From Homarus americanus (lineage: Eukaryota; Arthropoda; Malacostraca; Decapoda; Nephropidae), in assembly GCF_018991925.1 (NCBI RefSeq), contig NW_024756914.1, positions 6,078,329 to 6,142,328 on the forward strand: DNA of 64,000 nucleotides, read 5' to 3'. Both the position numbers and the translations under genes were made by a program. This document shows, one piece after another, positions 1 through 10,068 of the stretch. Position 1 is the stretch's first letter; each line of letters opens with the position of its first letter. Below the pieces are notes generated by a model. The model searched no databases and was not told the DNA's origin. It saw only the letters and a list, made by a program, of their open reading frames with translations.

Positions 1-322
1 TCTCTTTTACTTCATCATATTTCTTATATACAAGAGAATATTTTATTATATTTTAATGTTTCTTTTTTTTTTACATTGCTAGAGACCAATGACATCACAT
101 TAAACAGAATGAGTTAACTCTCCAATGAACTAATATTCTCTTGAAGATAAAAAAAGACCTAAATTTGTTAAGAAGTTACAATGAAGATGACACTGTATCC
201 AACACTTATATAATACACTATTTTCCAGACTTACAAACGTGTCCAATGCAATAAGTCAAGTAGTATGCTGGGTCTTATTTAGCACAATTTCAAAGACTTG
301 GACTCCATAAGTTTATTCTTTG

Positions 323-653
323 TGCAGGGTGTCTCATAAGTCACAATCATAGAGACAATACACTACAGTACTTCAGTAAGTTTTCAAATGTTTCACTATC
401 TACTTTAAAACATATTGTACATAGATTCCATGTGAACACAATGCCTTTACTATCTGAAGTCACCTAAAATCTGTTGTCTACCAAGAACCATTGAAGAATC
501 TGAATGTAACAATATTACCAAAGTTAAGGTATTGTGTTAACACAGAATCAACATGTGTTTTGAAATACTGTAGATGGTGAAACATTTCAAAATTTACTGA
601 AATAATGTATTTTCCCTATGGTGCATGACTTATGATTATGAGACACCCTGCAC
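323..653. mobile_element. Fold-back mariner-like MITE
   Basis: The two ends are inverted copies: the left begins GTGCAGGGTGTCTCATAA and the right, reverse-complemented, begins with the same 18 bases. Similarity continues inward for roughly 110 bases per arm, through a shared block like AAATGTTTCAC.ATCTAC, so the element could form a long hairpin. Ends of the CAGGGTGTC type are common in mariner-related MITEs. No coding capacity is seen and no clear TA duplication flanks it. It lies in the second intron of WBP11. Confidence 0.7.
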
Positions 654-840
654 AGGACCCAAATCTCCTTGCCCTCATAATATGCCAGCTCAGTCTTGAG
701 CATCCAACTGAACAAACATATTTGTCTTCTGGAAGGAATTCAATATTGGCCAACCAAGATGGTTTGGGGCTTCAGTGATGTGGTGGATGGATGAAAAAAC
801 TCAGAATCCCCACACTGAAGTACCTTGTACAGAGTCTACA

Positions 841-862
841 GAGGGGGGGAGGGGGGGGAGAG
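841..862 (+). repeat. G-rich run
   Basis: A short run of G tracts broken by single A residues, in the WBP11 second intron. It could form a G-quadruplex; no function is evident. Confidence 0.4.
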
Positions 863-1340
863 ATTCCCTTATATGGGTGACACACCTTTATAATCTCAAA
901 TACTACAGACCACAACAGGAAGGTCTATGAGCCTCTGACTCACCTCAACAACAGGAATACTGTACTAATCTAGCAACCACATTCAAACTACTGTTCAGTA
1001 CTTTGAACAGTGTCTTATGAAATTGTATTGACAACACTTCTAAGTCACCTTTAAGCAGCATTTGGAATGGCCATCCAAGCATTTTCATTATACAGTACTG
1101 TACGTTATTATATGTAGTGTTCAGTGTATCTGTTCCATGTCAAGCACACTAAGTTATTACTATACTGTACAATGATACTACGACTACATCTAGGCCTAAA
1201 CCTGCCAAGGAAAGCAATCCCTACAGTTCTCTTGAGATGACAAAGAATGAAACATAGAACACAATTATTCATTTTTTTTAATACTAACAAAAAATATTCA
1301 CAAATCAAAGTCAAAATAACTCTTACAAAGTACCACCTAC

Positions 1341-1466
1341 CCATGCTGTCAATTTTTTCCATTTCCATAATAATTTGTGATGGATCTTTCCCCTTCAGGA
1401 CTGCTGCTCGAACCATCTGCCGCTGCTTTTTATTTTTCTTCAGCTCTCTCTTTCTAGCCTCCTTAC
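1341..1466 (-). CDS. WBP11: WBP11 coding exon 2
   Basis: A 126-nt exon encoding the basic KEARKRELKKNKKQR segment and the helical AAVLKGKDPSQII segment of the WBP11 N-terminal domain. The acceptor is TTTTTCAG|GTAAGG and the donor ATGG|GTAGGT. The exon holds two bases of the split Arg codon, 41 whole codons and one base of the next codon. Confidence 0.9.
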
Positions 1467-4400
1467 CTGAAAAATATTTTACATCCTTGTTAGGGAAATT
1501 ATCTCTTAATTAAAGTGCAGAGTTAATTACACTTATTCATCTGTGAAGACTGAAGAGAACAGAACCAACTGCCACAACACACAGGCAGAACACAATGTTA
1601 TCTCGATATATCTATCACTGTAAAAAAATTGTGCTTGGCATAAACTGTGGCTTAAAAAATCATGCAGTCCACAATTTAAAGATACTGACTGCTACTGTTA
1701 CTGTACTGTCCATAGCTACTGACAATAATAATAAGTTGTATGAATGTATAGACTCACTGGAGTGGAACTATCTAGGCACACGTATTTCACTGATCCACAT
1801 ACCGTATACCACCTGTTCCAATGTACAGTGTGTAACAGCACCACCTTGGTACATGCCCACCAACCTTCCCTCAAAAATTACACAAAATCACAAATAAATT
1901 TCATATTACTGGGTACTAAAGTGAAGATGGCCAAGGATAGCTCTATATACGGCACAGTAATGTATTTTACTCAAATGTGTAGATCAGGTAGGAACATAAA
2001 GTGAAGTAACTTTACAGTAATGCATTCTTGAACATAATCACAGCTTAACCAGGAACTTTAAAAAGAAATCTATGGAAGATAAAATCTTTCTTAAATCAAT
2101 AAAATCTCATACAGAGACAGGTACGTATTTGCTTTTTTTTTTTAAATATAGTACCTGTACTGTACTGTACTGTACTGTAATTTTGCATTTTTTTAACCCG
2201 AACGTTAACCTTCCCCCACCTGCTTTGATCTTGGGGATGCCATTTTCACAGGAACACTTCTCAGTGACTGTTACACATCCACAAACAACTAGACAAAGTT
2301 GTGGACAATAGTTCACTTCCCATAGTGAAAGTGAGTCACAGAATGAGTCCCAAATTATTTACCCTTACTGTCATCCAGTATGGTTGTGTTGCTTTATCTT
2401 GTTTGTGGTCAATGCTGCTTCAATTTGGGAGGGAGAAAACTCTCAACCTTGACTGTACATGAGTGTTCATGATGAAAAATTCGTAGACATGACAGTACAA
2501 TATATTATGAACATTGCAAATCTTCGTTATTTTATGAGATTTTCTTGAGGTATGAAAGATACAGTGAAACCTTTAAAATTCGAACCTCAAAAATTCGGAT
2601 ACATCTAAAATTCAAATAGAATCTGATTAAAAATAAGTGCCAAAATTTTAGGTTTCAAATTTGAAAATATCGCCATAATAATTCAAGCTTTCAAATGCGA
2701 TCATAATGCTGAGCACAACAAGCGCATCCAGGTGCCAAGACATGCTAGGTCATGCAATGTTTACCCTTCCGTGTCTCGTGGTGCTCCGTGGTTAACTTTG
2801 TTAATATTCAACTTTCACCCTTATAATGGCATCAAATAAGAGTTCACTTGATAGTTTAGCATGCAGTGTGGAAAAGAAGAAAATGTATGTTCCATGGGAC
2901 CAATAAACAGTTCAAGCTCAGAAATTTGAGGTAAATATACAATCCTTACAGTATTTTTTAATATTCATGTTTTCCCTTTGTCAAATTATTATTTGATTTA
3001 TAATTTATTTTAGCTTAACCATATAATTTCTAAAACATGTTCTAAAAGTTTTCACATACATGGCAACTCAACATCATCTTTAGAGTTGTGTACGTAGCAG
3101 AGGGTAGGTAGCCTACTCATCAGACCAACCCCACTACAGTGGGGTATGCTATAACGAACGGATCCTACTACGAATATTCCTATAACGAACGGTTTTACCT
3201 ATAAAATTGAGAATGCTATAACGAATGCAACTCCTACAACGAACGCGGATGAATACCGGACTATTTCGCCTGGCGCATGAATATTGTTGTACCGCGACCC
3301 ACAACAAGAGCGTCAGGCGCCATCTTTGTCTCATTGTGTAGCCAGTGCACCACTGTTATTGTTGAAATTTCGTCTTTTGATGTGGAAATTCGCGTTATTT
3401 GTATAACTATTTTGTTATACAAGTATACAATTGTAACAATGAGTCGTCCAAAGCGAGTGAGAAAGCTAATAACCCTTGAAACTAAGAAAGAAATTATAAA
3501 GAAACGTGAGAATGGAAGAAGCATTGCGAAACTTAGTGATGAATATGGGATGGCTAAATCGACTATATGTACGATTTTGAAGAATAAAGAGGAGTTAAAA
3601 ACTGTGCAAGTGGCTAAGGGAATCTTTAGACTTAGCAAAGCAAGGTGTAATGTGATTGAAGAGATGGAAAATTTACTCTTAGTGTGGATAAAGGAGAAAG
3701 AAATGGCAGGTGGTAACATTAGTGAAGCTATAATTTGTGAGAAGGCTAAACAATTGTTTGAGGACCTTAAAGCCAAGACTCCCAGTGGAAGTGATAGTGA
3801 TGTGCCAGTGTTTAGGGGTACCTGCATGCTGAATAACACTAAGGTAAGATAAAGTACCGTATTTTTTACATTTTCCACAGAATTTTTTCAGTGTTAAGCG
3901 GTTGTATTTGGGGGCCTGGAACGGATTAATCCTATAACGAACGAATGCTATAACGAACGAGATTCTGGAACCAATTACGTTCGTTATAGCATACCCCACT
4001 GTATAGTGTTTAGTTTTAGTTGAACAAATTTATTGACAAAGCTTGGAGTACAGTTTGCCTATTCTGAGTACTGTAATTCAGTCAGGTCTTAACACTGAGG
4101 GTGGAATCACTTCTCACTGTCACGCAGGACAGAGTTTCATACACAAAGACATGTGGGTGATGTCACCGTTCACTGCCATGCAGGACAGAGGTTCGTACAC
4201 AAAGGAATGCATCATATTCATTAGTTGTATATATAGATCGGAGTCATGTGGGTGATGTCACTGTTCGCTGCCATGCAAGACAGAGGTTCATATACATTGG
4301 ACATCATATTCTAATTGAAGACTAATCAGTGTGGGCTAGCAAATTTGGGATAAACAGCAAGAATGTCCCCAAGCACCCCCGATTCAATAAAGTGATTACA

Positions 4401-6374
4401 AAGTTCATGATACAATAAGCCAGGTGGCCTGAAGTCTTTGACAGTGTCACATTCAATAATATAGTGTTCAAGTGTATGAATTAAGGGTTTGTGCTTTAAA
4501 GGTTTATCACTATAGTGACAATGATTATACTGAATGGTAATTATTTACAACCAGGTCAATTTTGGAAGTATTATTGAAGATGTGTATTAAGCAATGTTGT
4601 ACAGTAGTAAAACAAAATATTTTATCACTGCAGGCAGTGTGGAAAAGGGCGGGATAAAGAGGAGGGGAGGAGAGTAGTGACACGACAGATGCCAGCCTAC
4701 CGATGTTTATTCCATTAATAATTCTATGATTTCATGATGTGTCTTATATTTAACAGCTTTTTTTTTTTACACACGTATATGATAGTACAGTAATTGCAAT
4801 TTATAAGTACTGTACAATATTTTGTATAGAAACTATTTACATAGTATTCACCTAAAGGCTTTTAGTCACGTATTTAAAGTTTCATATTAGAATAAATGTT
4901 GTTGAATATAAATACAGTAATACTTTTAATTTATTATACCTATTGCTTATTGACAGTTTTTAGATATGTAAATAATTTTTGTAGCATGTTTTGATACAAC
5001 AATTTGCTCTGACACTTCCATACATCTAATATTCGAATTTTCGAGGTTGCACTGTATTACTGTACAGTATCTGCAATAGAAAAACTTGCAATACTGTACT
5101 GAAAGAGAATACAGCACTGTACCCCTGTACACTGACCCCTGATGTGGTTCAGTGACCTGTGCCCGGGTGGGCAAATCCCCATAAAAAAAGTTCCTCCTAA
5201 CACTATTTTACCGTGAGTGCACTCTAATTGGCTAAGTACTTTCTATTTAATATGATGGGGTGGTCCGCCCCCCCAGTACGGAAGTTAGGTAGGTTTCTTT
5301 GGTTAGTTAGGTCAAGTTCTATTAGGTTCTAGTAAGTCACCTCTTTTATAATAACCAAAATTGAACAACTCCTTCTGGTTAGGTATGTTTATAGCTACAC
5401 AACGATAGACTCACGGCGAAATAAATGCCAAATACAACCAGCCACGGTCACATATTGTTCTCGCATTGTTTGCCAGCAATGGACGATTAGCTACTCAGAG
5501 CACACTCACGGTAAAATAGCGTTACGGATAACGTGTAGGTTAATGCTGCCAACAATTCTAGCAAGAACACACTGTTTCCAGCATAATATTTGTTGTTAAT
5601 TGCTAGTGAGTGTTCTCTTTTGGGGAAGTGTTTCTTTTTATATAGTTTATACAATAATACCGTCGGCGAGCCATGGGAGGGGGAGTGCGTAGTGCGCGGG
5701 TCGTCTGAATCACATTACCATGCTATATAATACAGGACCCAACTCTGAAAAAATAGCATTTTCCCAATAGGGGAATATGTTATGTTAGGTTAAATAATAA
5801 TAAGTTAAATACTGACAACATTATATAACCACTTAGGGAGGGGGGGGGTCGAGAGGGGGGCGAAGCCGCCCCCCGTTAGGGAATTAGGTGAGGTTTCATT
5901 AGGTTAGGTAAAATAAGGAAAATATTAGTTTTTTGTTTTTCCCCAGAAAAAAAAATATCTTCAATAAAAAAGGCAGCCAAACTCATACAGGAAAATAGTT
6001 TTTGCTGGCGAAATCGTTCGCAGCACTTAAGTAAACGTTTAACAGGGTTAGTAGCAACTTAGCTAGTCATGGCAAAATATCCACTGCTATTCTTATTTAG
6101 TATCATGTAAATAACGTCTCCAGAAATTTTGGTGCAATTCCAGAAACTCGTTCTAGTGCAAACCGCCTCATTCACCATTACCTAAAATGACTTGGTTAAG
6201 TACCCGAGACTGAGCTTAAGTTAAAAATAATTGGTGGAAGGTGAGCATAGCCTGGGCCTCAACTACTGGTGTGAGTATAAGTACAATACAGTACTAGGGT
6301 CAATACTCACGGGCCTGGTCAGTTGGGTTCATGTATTTACCACTCTTGGTGGTATTTATACTGCGTCTCCCCAT
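1341..6374 (-). CDS. WBP11: WBP11 (WW domain-binding protein 11), 5' coding part
   Basis: WBP11 is a nuclear, proline-rich, spliceosome-associated protein that binds WW-domain partners such as PQBP1 and is needed for pre-mRNA splicing. Two coding exons are visible, at 6311-6374 and 1341-1466. Joined, they read MGRRSINTTKSGKYMNPTDQ, then ARKEARKRELKKNKKQRQ, MVRAAVLKGKDPSQII and MEMEKIDSM. This follows the conserved WBP11 N-terminus almost residue for residue; the KEARKRELKKNKKQR block is diagnostic. The start is the ATG whose complement is at 6372-6374, in a good context (GCAGCCATGG). Exon 1 ends GCCC|GTGAGT and exon 2 starts CAG|GTAAGGAGG, so the split codon restores Arg. Exon 2 ends ATGG|GTAGGT and would continue Glu-Phe as in relatives. 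Exon 3 and the proline-rich body lie beyond the left edge. Intron 1 is about 4.8 kb and full of transposons. Confidence 0.9.
3137..4001 (+). mobile_element. Pogo/Tigger-type DNA transposon, internally truncated
   Basis: An 865-bp element with perfect terminal inverted repeats: the left reads CAGTGGGGTATGCTATAACG and the right, reverse-complemented, reads the same. It is flanked by TA on each side (3135-3136 and 4002-4003). The motif CTATAACGAACG or close variants recurs several times just inside both ends, forming subterminal repeats of the kind transposases bind. Inside is the N-terminal part of a transposase (3439-3852); the catalytic DDE region is missing. A shorter relative in opposite orientation lies at 35996-36361. 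Confidence 0.88.
3439..3852 (+). pseudogene. Tigger/pogo transposase, N-terminal DNA-binding part
   Basis: A reading frame of 137 residues begins MSRPKRVRKLITLETKKEII. Residues about 10-55 have the pattern of the psq/CENP-B N-terminal helix-turn-helix (LETKKEIIKKRENGRSIAK, then EYGMAKSTICTILKNKEE). A second segment at about 70-115 (MENLLLVWIKEKEMAGGNIS, then EKAKQLFEDLKAK) matches the HTH_Tnp_Tc5 domain of the same proteins. Full Tigger transposases are several times longer; the DDE domain is absent, so this cannot move itself. An in-frame start further upstream (3277) exists, but 3439 fits the family. The frame ends at ACTAAG|GTAAGA, a good splice-donor match. Confidence 0.85.
4100..4310 (+). 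repeat. Short tandem duplication
   Basis: A unit containing GTGATGTCAC, then TGCCATGCAGGACAGAGG and TTCATACACAAAG occurs about three times, diverged. It lies inside the outer element at 2562-5054. Confidence 0.55.
5198..5524. mobile_element. TIR MITE, 327 bp
   Basis: The left end TAACACTATTTTACCGTGAG and the right end, reverse-complemented TAACGCTATTTTACCGTGAG, form inverted repeats of about 35 bases with few mismatches. There is no coding capacity. The interior includes degenerate TTAGG-like runs. It lies in WBP11 intron 1. The superfamily is not determined. Confidence 0.6.
5820..5925 (+). repeat. G/C hairpin with TTAGG-like flank
   Basis: A run of G is followed by a self-complementary GGGGGGCG...CGCCCCCC hairpin and then degenerate TTAGG-like sequence (ATTAGGTTAGGT). 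No function is assigned. Confidence 0.4.
6311..6374 (-). CDS. WBP11: WBP11 coding exon 1
   Basis: A 64-nt coding segment holding the initiator Met and 20 further residues, ending with one base of a split Arg codon. The donor is CC|GTGAGTATT. Twelve bases upstream of the ATG is an acceptor-like CACTTACAG, so the 5' UTR may itself be split by an intron. Confidence 0.9.
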
Positions 6375-6540
6375 GGCTGCTGTCCTGTAAGTGTCAACAC
6401 ATAAAACGGTATAATATTAAGTGAAGAAGGCAATGTTCTCAGTAAACAAAATACTGTCGTGTTTGTGTTGTTGACTCCCACAATGCATCACTCCTGCTCG
6501 CTCTACAGTGGCTGGCCAGCACTCTGCCCTCTTTCCCTTT
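6375..6540 (-). promoter_or_regulatory. Probable WBP11 5' UTR and promoter area
   Basis: This is the stretch directly upstream of the WBP11 start codon. It is somewhat richer in C and G (6480-6540) than its surroundings. No TATA box or initiator could be fixed with confidence; the assignment rests on position only. Confidence 0.3.
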
Positions 6541-6673
6541 TTTACATAAAAAATTATAAATTAAAGTTTTATACATTAAGTTCACAAACTTAATAATTTA
6601 TAAAAATTGTGGCTAAACACACGTCCATCAACTCTGACTAAAGACATGAGAAGTGGAAAACCAGGTAGACCCC

Positions 6674-7008
6674 GGTCCGACTAAGTACCCAAATGTAGCC
6701 GCAATGAAGTCAAATAATGGTCCTACATGAATAAATCGGGCTGTGAATCACTTCTCGATTATTAGTTGGTGTCATAAAGTCACAAAAAATTGGTAAACTT
6801 AATTTAATCTGAGTTGTGTTGTGTTAGGTTAGGTTAGGTACATGCACTCGATCTATTAACTCAGATTAAATTAAGTTACCAATTTTTTGTGACTTAGTGA
6901 CACCAAATACTAGTCGAGAAGCGATTGGCAGTCCGATTTATTCATGTAGGACCATTATTTGACTTCATTGCGGCTACATTTGGGTACATTTGGGTAATTA
7001 GTCGGACC
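6674..7008. mobile_element. Fold-back element with arms of about 130 bp
   Basis: Starting GGTCCGACTAAGTACCCAAA, the left arm is an inverted copy of the right arm ending in its complement. Both arms share TAGCCGCAATGAAGTCAAAT and TAATGGTCCTACATGAATAA. The centre holds TTAGGTTAGGTTAGG. The right arm carries an extra copy of the ACCCAAATGTA unit. GGTAGACCC lies on both sides and may be the target duplication. It is not coding. Confidence 0.75.
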
Positions 7009-7084
7009 CGGTAGACCCTGCTGCCATATGGCATCAAGAAAATTGTAACCAAGTCCCGGATTTCTAATCTGACTTCCTGGCTCC

Positions 7085-7616
7085 GGCCTCATTTAACACA
7101 TGGCACGGGTGATGAGGACATCTCGGCGATCTCTTTCTCTGACAAAAATGTAGTCAATGAGATACCAGTGTTTGGATCGTGGGTGTTGCCACGAACCCTT
7201 GAACTTGTCGGCCTGACTAAACAAAGTATTGGTGATAGTGAAGTTGTGTGTAGCACACTTGCTGAGGAGTAGTAGGCCCTTGGGATTACACTTGCCTATC
7301 CCATTTCTCCCTATGGTTCCCTGCCAAATGTTAGCATCTCTGCCAGCTCTGGCATTGAAGTCGCCAAGGAGCACAACCTTTTTCTTCTCTGGGGATAGAG
7401 GTTAGCACACTGTCGAGGTCGGCGTAAAAGTCCTCCTTGATGTCATCCTCTGCATCCAGTGTTGGGGCGTATGCACTGATGAAGAAGGCATGACGTGAGT
7501 GATTCAGTGGGACTCGAAGCGTCATGAGACTGTGTTGGTCCCAATAGGCATTTCAGTTAGCCTGTGTAGGATGCGTTGGCGGATGGCAAAACAAACTCCA
7601 TAAATGCGGTTTCTCT
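7085..7616 (-). pseudogene. LINE endonuclease fragment (CFDP2-like), frameshifted
   Basis: Reading on the minus strand, segments like FAIRQRILHRLTEMPIG, FFISAYAPTL and FYADLDSVL, then GDFNARAGRD and WYLIDYIFV match the endonuclease/exonuclease/phosphatase domain of non-LTR retrotransposons, often annotated in animals as craniofacial development protein 2-like. The ISAYAPT and GDFNAR motifs are core family motifs. At least one stop and one frame change (around 7370) interrupt it, so it is a dead copy. No reverse transcriptase follows. Confidence 0.8.
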
Positions 7617-7639
7617 CCACAGCAGGCTTACCCAGTATT

Positions 7640-7800
7640 TGCCAACAGTGCGTGACAGACGTAACCGATCGCCCGGGCGGCTAGCGAGCCGATCTTTTGG
7701 TGAAGAGGATAAATGAAAAGGAAAAGTAATCAGAGACGTGACAGATCGCCCAAGCGGCTAACGAGCCGATCAGTGGCGAAGAGGATAAAAGTAAAAGTAA
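7640..7800 (+). repeat. Two truncated LINE 3' ends in tandem
   Basis: A unit containing ACGTAACCGATCGCCC, GCGAGCCGATC and GAAGAGGATAAA is present twice head to tail. The same sequence lies at 19925-19990 in the other orientation, where it directly follows the C-terminal codons of a LINE open reading frame. These are therefore 5'-truncated copies of that LINE's tail. Confidence 0.65.
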
Positions 7801-8355
7801 GCAGTGCTTGCACCTTAACACTAACGTAATGCTGCCACACTAGACGCATTTCACCACCGTGTGTGACTACACACACACACCCTACTGCATCACACCCTCG
7901 TACACGACATTCTAGTATACAGCACATTCTGAACACAAACCTTTACCACGTAGGCCAATGTGTGTTTATAGGAGAGTTGCCATCAAGGTTAGGGGATTTG
8001 TAATGTATCAGTTGTTGTGGGAACCGTTTGACAAGGAGCTAATGCCAATGGACCTCATGCAGGTATTCCGGAAACAAAAGACAGCCACTTCCGGAGATCT
8101 ATTGTTGATGTTGACGGGATTTGTGCGTCAGGTAAAAAAAAAATAATAATAATAGTGTCAGATGAATAAATAATTTATGGTGCGCGAGTCAGCTTTGTAA
8201 TGAGGACAGAGAGGATTTTTAGAGTTGTAACTTGTAATGATATTGGTTGAGAGGATAATGTGTCTGCAATGATGTATAATGTAATCGGTGATGCTTCAGT
8301 ATACGGTTTAATTGGGTTGAGATGTTAAGTCTGTAAATCAACAAATCAACCCACT

Positions 8356-8357
<2 letters not shown>

Positions 8358-8427
<70 letters not shown>
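8358..8427 (+). repeat. (TA)n microsatellite
   Basis: About 70 bases of uninterrupted alternating T and A. Confidence 0.97.
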
Positions 8428-8429
<2 letters not shown>

Positions 8430-8432
<3 letters not shown>

Positions 8433-9173
8433 TACATTCTTTGTACAAATGACCACAATACCTTCAGGAGGAAAATAAAAATGACCCACATTTCTCTTAT
8501 GTTTACTGATGAGCTGTCACACAGGTCGAGTACATCTTTCCTGTGTACTGTGTAAAAGACTTCGAAACCAACTAGCATGTGAAAATAGTTACTTTATTAC
8601 AATAAAAAACAGAAATAGTACGAGTTATTAATTTTAGTCATGGATGAAATAAAATGAATAAATGGAGTTTAGACTTATTCCATTACAATCGAAAACTGTT
8701 TATTTTGAGCTATTAATTAGCCATATAGATGAAATTAAAATTGGGTAAATAGTTATGACTAAAACATCATTCCGTATTATTAAATGATAAAAGAAATTAA
8801 CTATATCTTAAGAATAATATATAAACTTGAAATAACCCACAAGGCAGTTAATGAATCATCTCGGTTAAACAAGTTACAGAAAATCAGTAAGATATGTCAC
8901 GTAATAATATATAAACACTGAAGTAATAATACGGTATATTTGATCATGGTGTGCGAGAAAGTAAACACACATGCTTTACTTAGTAATAAAAAAATATATA
9001 AAAACAATCTATTAACACTTAATAAAATTTTAAAACCTACTTTCATGAGATTCACTTTGATTGTTGACATTAAACTAAAGACTATATATGGCGTTCTCTC
9101 CACATATGATTTCTTACTAATTCTTCAAAACTAAATATAAATGTCTGGGGTCTTCTGTCCTGTCGTGTAACTG
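8430..9173 (-). other. Probable 3' UTR and flank of the unnamed gene
   Basis: This AT-rich stretch lies just downstream of the stop codon at 9174 on the minus strand. Complements of AATAAA occur, for example near 8593. No other coding signal is seen. Confidence 0.35.
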
Positions 9174-9914
9174 TCAGTTGTCTTTACTAATTTTGTCAAT
9201 GGCATCGTTTAGTCGTGTGAGCTGCAGCACAAGGTCTTGGTCAGAGAGGAGGCGAGCAGCTGTTGCCAGGGTGAAGCGCAGGTCCTCTGTGCTCCTATTC
9301 GTCCCTGCTGCTACTGCTGTTATGGCTGCTTCTATGTAGTCCTCTCGTGGCGTCTCCGCCAGGAAGTAGTTAAGAGGAGCTTTAACATGATTAGGGCGAC
9401 CACCCACTTGGTGGAAAAATGTGACAGAAGTTCTATGACAGTCACGGATTGGAAAATAGAGACCACACGTGAGTTGTCCAGATGGTTCCCGCGCCACCAG
9501 CGACTTGAAGGGGTAGGCCAGATTACGACGCTCAGCCACGTCTATACCGGAGAGGAAAGGTCGAGCCACATGGATAAGGCTGATGTGCTGGTGAGCTGGT
9601 TGACTCTCCCTCTGTTCTGTTACCTGCCAAGCCACGAAGGATGGGTTGCTGGACCAGAAACGGTAATGATACGTTCGTTCTACTTGAGCTCGTGCTGTAC
9701 TACCCTTGATGGCGCCGGACTGGGGTGCCAGACCATCTTCCATTACGGTGATGGGCTCGCCTATGTGGTAGCCGGGGTCAAGCAGCATCACTCCTGCACG
9801 ACTACATACACGAATCCTGATACATAACAACACATGTTCTTTCTCGCAGGTGACAGGAGGAGTGTCCCCCTTACAGTACCACTCCACGTTATCAATCTCT
9901 TCCTCACATGATAC
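9174..9914 (-). CDS. Unnamed gene, last exon
   Basis: The acceptor is ATTGACAG|GTATCATG; 246 codons and a TGA follow. It holds the candidate His (EHVLL) and Asp (LLDPG), the TYHYRFWSSNPSFVAW strand-like segment and a basic/helical tail ending DAIDKISKDN. Confidence 0.85.
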   Translation of the reverse strand, partial: VSCEEEIDNVEWYCKGDTPPVTCEKEHVLLCIRIRVCSRAGVMLLDPGYHIGEPITVMEDGLAPQSGAIKGSTARAQVERTYHYRFWSSNPSFVAWQVTEQRESQPAHQHISLIHVARPFLSGIDVAERRNLAYPFKSLVAREPSGQLTCGLYFPIRDCHRTSVTFFHQVGGRPNHVKAPLNYFLAETPREDYIEAAITAVAAGTNRSTEDLRFTLATAARLLSDQDLVLQLTRLNDAIDKISKDN

Positions 9915-10017
9915 CTGTCAATGTACAAAACACAAATTGTTTATTTTCGTTTTCTAAAATATATCAATATCATGCTTGCATATCATATCGAAACCTGCTG
10001 TTAGCCCTTCACATAAT

Positions 10018-10068
<51 letters not shown>

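Larger units (their letters stand above)
2562..5054. mobile_element. 2.5-kb TIR element with TA target duplication, split by a nested insertion
   Basis: The left end CAGTGAAACCTTTAAAATTC and the right end, reverse-complemented CAGTGCAACCTCGAAAATTC, are inverted repeats flanked by TA on both sides, as in pogo/Tigger-type elements. Near the left end, at 2826, a short reading frame starts MASNKSSLDSLACSVEKKKM and stops after about 26 codons; it may be a transposase remnant. A second element (3137-4001) is inserted inside. The element lies in WBP11 intron 1. Confidence 0.65.

Noticed and set aside
3261..3878. 205-codon minus-strand frame
   Set aside because: Antisense of the Tigger transposase start.
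5842..5885. G/C hairpin as a Helitron 3' end
   Set aside because: No CTRR terminus follows the hairpin and no Helitron 5' end or protein is present.
7958..8146. Exon-like plus-strand segment (FVMYQLLWEPFDKELMPMD) between an AG and CGTCAG|GTAAAA
   Set aside because: The ends look like splice sites, but no neighbouring exon or known family was found and it lies among LINE debris; too weak to call.
9237..9827. 196-codon plus-strand frame
   Set aside because: Antisense of the last exon of the unnamed gene, whose own strand has splice sites and phase continuity.
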